Shown here piece after piece: positions 46,053 through 51,331 of a stretch of 51,331 nt of DNA. A model generated the notes under the pieces. The model was not told where the DNA came from. It was given only the letters and a program-made list of their open reading frames with translations, and did not search any database. This stretch comes from Streptomyces radiopugnans (GTDB taxonomy: Bacteria; Actinomycetota; Actinomycetes; Streptomycetales; Streptomycetaceae), in NCBI RefSeq assembly GCF_900110735.1, contig NZ_FOET01000023.1:1-51331 (forward strand), in the 5' to 3' direction. Both the position numbers and the translations under genes were made by a program. Numbering within the stretch: position 1 is the first letter of the stretch; every line of letters starts with the position of its first letter.

Positions 46053-46610
46053 GTGCGGTACGGCAAGTGTGGAGCGCTGAGGGCACTGGCAGTGGCCGCG
46101 GTCGTCGTCCTGGCCTCCGGCGGGTGCAATCCGCGCCAGTACGACTCGGTGCCCGCGGTGACGGGCGTAGCGGAGAGGGACGTCATCGGCGTGTGGCGGG
46201 GGGTGAACCGGACGGAGGTGTCGTTCCAGCCGGACGGGAAGGCCGCTGTGACCCGTCTGGACGGGCGGGAGTTCGACTTCGACGAGGGCTGGCGTCTGGC
46301 GGGGACGGGAACGTGGGAGCTGGCCGGTCCGGATGACCCTGTCGGCTGGGGCGAGGGGCAGCACGTCGTGCTGGACATCCCTGCCCGCAGCGACTGGGAA
46401 GCACGTGAGGAGGCGGACTTTCCCGTCTCCCCGGACAGCCGGGAGCCCGCACCACAGTCCTACACCTGGGTCTTCGAACTGGAGCGGACCGACCGGGGGC
46501 TCCGCCTGTACTTCTTCTTCGGGGATCCCGACAGCCGCAGCCGGTACTACCTGGAAAGGGCACGGCCTGCGGCGGAGAGCAGCCCCGCACCGGCACCGGG
46601 CCGCCGGTGA
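46053..46610 (+). CDS. Small lipoprotein, unknown function
   Basis: GTG 46053 is preceded by GGGGAGGGG. The 185-residue product has a lipoprotein signal (ALAVAAVVVLASGGC, Cys25) and a beta-rich domain beginning VIGVWRGVNRTEVSFQPDGKA, as in small secreted META/lipocalin-like proteins, with SYTWVFELERTDRGLRLYFF toward the end. Surface location is expected; no function is assigned. Confidence 0.8.
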   Translation: MRYGKCGALRALAVAAVVVLASGGCNPRQYDSVPAVTGVAERDVIGVWRGVNRTEVSFQPDGKAAVTRLDGREFDFDEGWRLAGTGTWELAGPDDPVGWGEGQHVVLDIPARSDWEAREEADFPVSPDSREPAPQSYTWVFELERTDRGLRLYFFFGDPDSRSRYYLERARPAAESSPAPAPGRR

Positions 46611-46705
46611 CCGGTCTCGGCCTTCCTCGCGCGTCTGGGCACGCGTAGGTGTCCTGCCTTCCGCTGGGATGGGTGCGGTGGGGGCGGTCGGTGATACTGC
46701 CTGAT

Positions 46706-47221
46706 GTGGCGTTGACGCAGCAGCTGGTGCGGGTGTCCGAGGCGTATCTGGCGCGGTGCCGGCGGGCCGCCGAGACCGGTCCGGACGGTGATCCGGGCTG
46801 GGACCCGCCCGAGGGCGACATGGTGGATCTCGGCTGGGGGACCTGGCACCTGGTCCGGTTCTGCCAGGAGACAGGCGTCGAGGAGGAGCACATCGCTGTT
46901 CTGCGCCGGAGCATCGACGGGGACCTGGGCGGTGACATCGCGTTCCTGGACCACCCCGGCGTCTACGACGGGTTCACCCCTCCTCCCGCGCTCCTGGCCC
47001 CGGCGGCGGTGGCCGAGACCGCCCATGCCCTGACCCGGATGAATCTCGGTGTGCTCTTGGACCGCCTGCCCGCAGACCATACCGAAGCGGCCCGGGCCTG
47101 TGGGTTGGAAGGCTTCACCGGGCACCCGCGCGCCTATCTGGCCGAGCACTTCAGGATGCTGCGGAGCTTCTACGCCACCGCAAGCCGCCGAGGCCTCGCG
47201 GTTGTGGCCTGGATCGACTGA
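46706..47221 (+). CDS. DUF1877 (YfbM-like) family protein
   Basis: The 171-residue product begins MALTQQLVRVSEAYLARCRR from GTG 46706 and continues with VDLGWGTWHLVRFCQ, TPPPALLAPAAVAETAHAL and YLAEHFRMLRSFYATASRRG, the DUF1877 pattern. YfbM-like proteins are single-domain cytosolic proteins without known function. It converges with the helicase gene, with 47 bases between the stops. Confidence 0.85.
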   Translation: MALTQQLVRVSEAYLARCRRAAETGPDGDPGWDPPEGDMVDLGWGTWHLVRFCQETGVEEEHIAVLRRSIDGDLGGDIAFLDHPGVYDGFTPPPALLAPAAVAETAHALTRMNLGVLLDRLPADHTEAARACGLEGFTGHPRAYLAEHFRMLRSFYATASRRGLAVVAWID

Positions 47222-47268
47222 TCCGGCCTTCGTGGTTTCTGCCGCCCAGCGCGTCCTCCGGTGCCTGG

Positions 47269-49938
47269 TTACAGCACCCCGAGTTCTTCCAGTGCCTTGG
47301 CGCGTTCGGCGTCCAGCCGGTCCCGCCGCTGACGCTGGTTGTTGATCCATACTCCGAGTCGGATGGGGTGTTGGTGTCCGGCCTGGTCGTGGAAGGTCTC
47401 GATCCATTTGCGGGGTACTCTCACGTGTCCTTCGCGTGCCTGGTATTGGCGGAGTGCGGCGAGGGCGCGGTCCCAGGCAGAAGCACCGGCGGGTACCACC
47501 ACCGTTCCCGCCGCTTGGTCTCCGGTGCTGGCCTGGCCGCCCGGCGCTGCCGCGGTGGGCTGGATGCCCAGGGCGGCCAGGCGTTCGCGCTGCCCGTCGG
47601 CCAACTGCTCCCACTGGGTGCGTTGCCTAGCGAGCCAGAGTCCGATGTCCTCTCCGCCGACGGTGACGCCGGGGCGGATCTCGGCGAGGGTGGCGCCGCT
47701 GTGGAGGCAGGCCCACAGCTTGGCGTAGTGGCGTTGCCAGTCGACGGTCCAGCCGTTTTCCGCGGGGTTCCAGTCCGGGTCGATCTCCGCCAGCCGGGCG
47801 GCCCGCTCGGCCGCCCGCTCCGGGTCCTTACCCAACCCGCCGGGGCGGCGGCAGTTGGTCAGCCACTGCCCGATGGGCCGGCCCTGCGCGACGGCGGTCC
47901 GGGGTGCGCACAGGGTGCCGTGGACGGCGTAGTAGGCCCGTGCGGCGGCGAGGTTCTCCTCGAAGGCGGCGTCCGGCACCGACCACACCATCCCGGCTTC
48001 CTCCAGCAACTCCACCCGCCATTTCGCCAGCGTTCCGGCCCGGTAGGCGCGGCGTTGTTCGCTGGTCCATGCCCCGAGGGGGAAGGTGCCGACGCGGGCG
48101 TCCAGCGGCACCGCTACCGGCCTGGCCGCACGCCCCGCACCACCGCCCTGCTCCCGCTCCTGCTCCTGGCCCTCGTGCTCGCCGCCGTGCTCGAAGTCCT
48201 CGTCCCTGTCCCCGTTCTGTTGCTGGCGCCAGGTGCGTAGGGCGTTGAGTCCTGCGAGCCAGACCTGGGATTCGGGCCGGATGACGCGGGTGCGCACGAA
48301 CTGCGCGACCAGCTGCGGGTCGCGGGGAGTGGAGAACCGCAGCAGTGGCACCTCCTCCAGTGCTCCCTCATCCCCACCCTCGCCACCACCACCGCCGCCT
48401 GCGGGGTCCAGACCGGCCACCGACGCGGGCCGGCCACGGCTGGGCGCGGACGCGACCGCCAGCTGCTCCACGACCGCCTCCGAGTGACTGCGCAGCCCCT
48501 GCAGAACAGCCACCAACGGCTTGTACGAGGCGGAAGCCAGCATGTCGTCCGGCGCCTCACCCGGCTCCAAGAACACCGGCACCACCAACCGTGCCACCTT
48601 GCCCTGGCCGGGCTTCTGGCGTAGCGCCCGGCCGACGGCCTGGACGATGTCGACGGCCGAGCCGCGCACGTCGGCGAAGAGGACGCCGTCGACACCACGG
48701 CGGCCGGTGATGTCGACGCCTTCACCCAGGACGCGCACGTTGGCCAGCACGGCCAGTTCGGTCTCCCACCCCTGCTCATCAACCCCGTCGGCGAACCGGC
48801 CCAGCACCGCCCGGCGGTGGGCGGGCTCATGCTCCCCGCACAGCCAGTCGGCCCATACCCGCCGCGGATAGGTCGCCGGATCCTCCTCGTGCAGCCGGGC
48901 CGCGGTCTGTGGCAGAGCTCGCGCGAAAGACATCGCTTCCACCGTGCGGTGGTGGAAGCTGATCAGCGACCGCACCCCCGTCTCAGCGGCGTGCTTGACC
49001 AGCGCGGCCTGCAAGGCGGCCAGCCGCCGGCCGCGCCGCTCCTCCTCGCTCCCACCCACACTGAGGTCGGGTGGGCGGATCTCGAGGACATCGATCTCGA
49101 ACCGGGCCAGGATGCCCCGGTCGATGGCCTCGGTGAGGGAGAACGTGAAGACGTGCGGCCCGTAGAGGCGTTCGTCGTCCATGCTTGCGACCAGCTTCCC
49201 GGGGACAGCCGGGGCGGCCTCCGAGCGGTCCTCTGCGGCTTCCTGGGCCCCGTTCTCGCCCTCTGTGGCCTCTGCCTCGCCCGTCCGTCCGGCAGGTTCC
49301 CAGATCCGCGGCGTGGCGGTCAGGTACAGCCGTCGCGCTGCCGGGATCCGGCGGTTGTCGTGGATCGCCGCCCAGGGCTTCGCCAGATCCCCACTGGTGC
49401 GGTGGGCTTCGTCGACCACCGCAAGCCCGAATGGCTCCAGTTGTTGTCCGTACGCGCCCTGGAGGGCGGCCTCCAGCGGCCCGGGCACCCCCACCATCGC
49501 CTCGTCCGGGTCGGCCGGGCCGGGCTCCTGGCGGGGCGCGAGGGAGGCGTAGGTGGCGAACACCGTCACCGGTCCCGACCCCGCCCACAAGGCGAGCCGG
49601 ATCGCGTTGGTGGTGCACCGCACCCCCAACGCCTCCAGCGCCTCGTCTCCTTCCAGGGAGCACACCGCGACCGCCGGGCCGGTGTGGCCGGCCATCCGCC
49701 ACGCCTCCACGGTCTGGCTCAGCAGATCCAAAGTGGGCACCATGACCAGCACCCGCCCCCGCGGCTCCAGCCTCCGTGCGGCCTCGGCGGCGATCAGCGT
49801 CTTGCCCGCGCCGGTGGCGGCCACCGCCGTGGCCCGCAGCCCCTCCGCCGGCACATCGCGTCCTGCACGATATTCCAGCGCCCGGACAATCGCATCCACC
49901 GCTTCCACCTGATGTGGCCGAAGCCTGATACTCCCCAT
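47269..49938 (-). CDS. TtrA-like telomere-proximal SF2 helicase with helicase-associated domains
   Basis: The 889-residue product has Q-motif LRPHQ (6-10), Walker A ATGAGKT (41-47), DEAH (176-179), LTATP (206-210), DVRGSAVDIVQAVGRALRQK (motif VI) and a Gly/Glu-rich insert. About four tandem helicase-associated domains follow (W...Y repeats; last one RKWIETFHDQAGHQHPIRLG). ATG 49938 has GGAGATGG at the right distance. Helicase-like genes of this type lie next to telomeres of Streptomyces chromosomes and linear plasmids (ttrA) and have been linked to conjugal transfer of linear replicons. Here the start codon is 1.4 kb from the end and the gene is read inward. Confidence 0.88.
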   Translation of the reverse strand: MGSIRLRPHQVEAVDAIVRALEYRAGRDVPAEGLRATAVAATGAGKTLIAAEAARRLEPRGRVLVMVPTLDLLSQTVEAWRMAGHTGPAVAVCSLEGDEALEALGVRCTTNAIRLALWAGSGPVTVFATYASLAPRQEPGPADPDEAMVGVPGPLEAALQGAYGQQLEPFGLAVVDEAHRTSGDLAKPWAAIHDNRRIPAARRLYLTATPRIWEPAGRTGEAEATEGENGAQEAAEDRSEAAPAVPGKLVASMDDERLYGPHVFTFSLTEAIDRGILARFEIDVLEIRPPDLSVGGSEEERRGRRLAALQAALVKHAAETGVRSLISFHHRTVEAMSFARALPQTAARLHEEDPATYPRRVWADWLCGEHEPAHRRAVLGRFADGVDEQGWETELAVLANVRVLGEGVDITGRRGVDGVLFADVRGSAVDIVQAVGRALRQKPGQGKVARLVVPVFLEPGEAPDDMLASASYKPLVAVLQGLRSHSEAVVEQLAVASAPSRGRPASVAGLDPAGGGGGGEGGDEGALEEVPLLRFSTPRDPQLVAQFVRTRVIRPESQVWLAGLNALRTWRQQQNGDRDEDFEHGGEHEGQEQEREQGGGAGRAARPVAVPLDARVGTFPLGAWTSEQRRAYRAGTLAKWRVELLEEAGMVWSVPDAAFEENLAAARAYYAVHGTLCAPRTAVAQGRPIGQWLTNCRRPGGLGKDPERAAERAARLAEIDPDWNPAENGWTVDWQRHYAKLWACLHSGATLAEIRPGVTVGGEDIGLWLARQRTQWEQLADGQRERLAALGIQPTAAAPGGQASTGDQAAGTVVVPAGASAWDRALAALRQYQAREGHVRVPRKWIETFHDQAGHQHPIRLGVWINNQRQRRDRLDAERAKALEELGVL

Positions 49939-49997
49939 GTTCCATCTCCCGGTTCTTTTTCTCTCAATGCCTTTTCGCAGCGCATGTATGGCCATGC

Positions 49998-50025
49998 TTT
50001 TCCGCGCCGCTCTCGGCGCGGAAAA
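49998..50025 (-). promoter_or_regulatory. 12-bp hairpin with T/A ends in the helicase leader
   Basis: TTTTCCGCGCCG (49998-50009) pairs perfectly with CGGCGCGGAAAA (50014-50025). It lies 60-88 bases upstream of the helicase start. It could end readthrough from the telomere side or attenuate the helicase message; either strand shows the T run required for an intrinsic terminator. Confidence 0.5.
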
Positions 50026-50210
50026 TGGGTGTCTGCGCTGTTTGCACGACTGCTTTTCCGCGGTGCTGCCTGTATCGGTTCCGGTCCTCTTTCCGGGATG
50101 TGTTCCGGGGACCGGACCGCCGCTGTGGTGGGGTGGCTGCTGCCGAGCTGGCACCGGCGCCCGGGGCAGCTCGGCAGCTAGGGTGGGCCGGTGTCTGGAC
50201 GGAGCGGGTT

Positions 50211-50708
50211 GTGATCACTGGATTCGATCAGGTCGTTGTGGTGCCCGGGCCTGCGCCCGTGGTGATCGAACGCTTCCTCGGGCGCTGGCGGGTGCGCTGG
50301 CCCGGCCTCCGGGTCGCCGTTGACACCGACGAAGCAGAAGCGGATTTCTCGCCGTGGCTCCCCGGCCGGCACCGGCTCCCAGCCGGGCAAGCGGAGGTGC
50401 TGCTGTCCCGAGACGAAGACATGGAGTCGCTCTGGGACACGGAGGGGTACTCCTTGGACAGAAGAGGAGAGGGCCCTGTGGCCTTCTTCTACCAACCCGC
50501 GCGGTGGCACTCCCTGAAACTGAAGACCCTGGAGGACCCCTACCCGCATGCGGGACTCAAGCATCAGCCCTACCCCGTCACGCTGGCCGGAGCGGGATTC
50601 TCCTTGGTGACCATCGTGACACCAGATGAGGAGAGCGACTTCTCACGATCCGTTTCCGACGCTTTCCTGGAGTGCTGCGCAGCAACGAAAGACAGGGAAA
50701 ACCCCTGA
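50211..50708 (+). CDS. 165-residue protein of unknown function, last gene before the telomere
   Basis: GTG 50211 follows GGAG. The product starts MITGFDQVVVVPGPAPVVIE and continues RFLGRWRVRWPGLRVAVDTD, LLSRDEDMESLWDTEGYSL, FFYQPARWHSLKLKTL and a helical end. Coding composition is convincing but I do not recognise the family. It is divergent from the helicase gene, and reads toward the chromosome end. Confidence 0.72.
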   Translation: MITGFDQVVVVPGPAPVVIERFLGRWRVRWPGLRVAVDTDEAEADFSPWLPGRHRLPAGQAEVLLSRDEDMESLWDTEGYSLDRRGEGPVAFFYQPARWHSLKLKTLEDPYPHAGLKHQPYPVTLAGAGFSLVTIVTPDEESDFSRSVSDAFLECCAATKDRENP

Positions 50709-51075
50709 ACCAATGCGAAACCTAGAAAACCCCTCGCTCCAACACCCGCGCCTCGTCCGTGTCGCCCGACCCGCTCCGGCGCCATACCCGTGGATCTGCG
50801 CCGCACCGCTGCGCGTGCGCGGATTTTCGGGCCCTCCCACTCGTCGTACACGGGCTGGTTCCTCGCTTCTCGGGGGTGGTGTGTTTTCCCAGACTCTACA
50901 CACTGATGCATCACCACGCGTCAGGAACCCGCCAACCCGCCTCACTCCCTCGCCCCGTGACCACCCGTCACCCTCCCCACTGCCCCACACCCCCTCCCTC
51001 CTGTAGCCAGCCCGGCCCGCGCAGCGGGCCCAACCCCCACCCCCCACTCACCCGCTGACGGCCACGCACCCCAGT
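50709..51075. other. Subtelomeric non-coding interval
   Basis: There is no credible coding sequence. C-rich tracts (about 50930-51000) precede the first telomeric-type hairpin at 51014-51030. Confidence 0.6.
51014..51030. repeat. GCA-loop hairpin, innermost of the telomeric set
   Basis: GGCCCGC and GCGGGCC flank the loop GCA. Confidence 0.75.
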
Positions 51076-51331
51076 CACCCACGCGGGTGGTTGCCGGGGG
51101 TGGAGCGCAGCGGAACCCCCTCGGCCCGCACCGCGATCCGCTCCCGGCCGCCGGGAAGCGCAGCGGCGGCGGCCGGGAGCGAGCGCAGCGAGGGCCCCCG
51201 GCGCGCAGCGCCGGCCTTCGGCTCCCGCAGCGAAGCGGAGGGAGCCACCCGTGCGCAGCACGGGCACGGCGAGCGCAGCGCGCCGCGGTTCGCTGCTCCG
51301 CGCGCCAGCGCGGAGGTACCCGCTCCGCGGG
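51076..51331. other. Streptomyces-type linear-replicon telomere (right end)
   Basis: Successive perfect inverted repeats fill the last 256 bases: 51076-51089 (5 bp), 51096-51120 (6 bp), 51140-51180 (13 bp), 51198-51214 (7 bp, loop GCA), 51248-51264 (7 bp, loop GCA), 51296-51315 (8 bp) and 51319-51331 (5 bp). On the minus strand the end begins CCCGCGGAGCGGGTACC, the archetypal Streptomyces telomere start. In known cases the 3' overhang folds into these hairpins, and Tap/Tpg proteins cap the 5' end and prime end patching. The tap and tpg genes are not in this window. Confidence 0.93.
51319..51331. repeat. Palindrome I of the telomere
   Basis: CCCGC-TCC-GCGGG is exactly symmetrical and ends at the last base of the window, as expected if that base is the physical end of the replicon. 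Confidence 0.88.

Noticed and set aside
50759..51267. Open frames over the terminal 500 bases
   Set aside because: They arise from C/G-rich palindromic telomere DNA with no stops, and lack ribosome-binding sites and protein-like composition.

Overview
The window is very GC-rich, with Streptomyces-style genes: GTG and TTG starts, GC at third codon positions, TTA codons only in an odd gene, a DasR-type operator, LAXTG sortase anchoring and helix-turn-helix/MLTR regulators. The right edge reads, on the minus strand, CCCGCGGAGCGGGTACC, followed by about 300 bases packed with GCA-loop hairpins. This is the archetypal Streptomyces telomere, so the window appears to be the last 51 kb of a linear replicon (a chromosome arm, or less likely a large linear plasmid). 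I saw no rRNA, tRNA or CRISPR array.

Layout. 1-2.8 kb: a RelE/ParE-Phd toxin-antitoxin pair cut by the left edge, an unrecognised gene, and a decayed glycosyltransferase. 2.8-15.8 kb: a sialic-acid utilisation locus. It has nagB behind a DasR-type operator; a minus-strand operon esterase-sialidase-nanA-nanK-nanE; a FadR-type GntR regulator; and a divergent Opp/Dpp-type ABC transporter operon with a permease-ATPase fusion. One 17-base palindromic sequence sits in both promoters and is probably the regulator's operator. Secreted sialidase and esterase would release sialic acid, the ABC system would import it, and NanA, NanK, NanE and NagB (with NagA encoded elsewhere) would convert it to fructose-6-phosphate.

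15.9-27 kb: surface and signalling genes. These are an ECF sigma factor fused to a zinc finger, membrane segments and a ricin-type lectin; a LAXTG-anchored metzincin protease; small membrane proteins; and an HTH/coiled-coil/membrane/beta-propeller protein whose 3' part drops sharply in GC. A YunG-like protein, a tailed membrane protein and a frameshifted pentapeptide-repeat gene follow.

27-41 kb: a conflict/defence island. It holds a complete three-gene ABC-3C system (Cap4-like nuclease, middle component, DUF3732 ABC ATPase), an ImmA/IrrE fragment, a PIN-domain protein with a repeat tail, several frameshifted fossils with a 62-base perfect palindrome, a YaaC-like protein, a helicase-nuclease, and an IS256-family element whose transposase carries a small palindromic insertion.

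41-50.7 kb: subtelomeric accessory genes. These include two MLTR-type regulators (one divergent from an SDR gene), an Atu4866-domain lipoprotein, a SUKH protein, a lipoprotein, a DUF1877 protein and a TtrA-like terminal helicase. A decayed copy of that helicase's C-terminus lies about 1.3 kb further in. The last 600 bases are non-coding telomere DNA.
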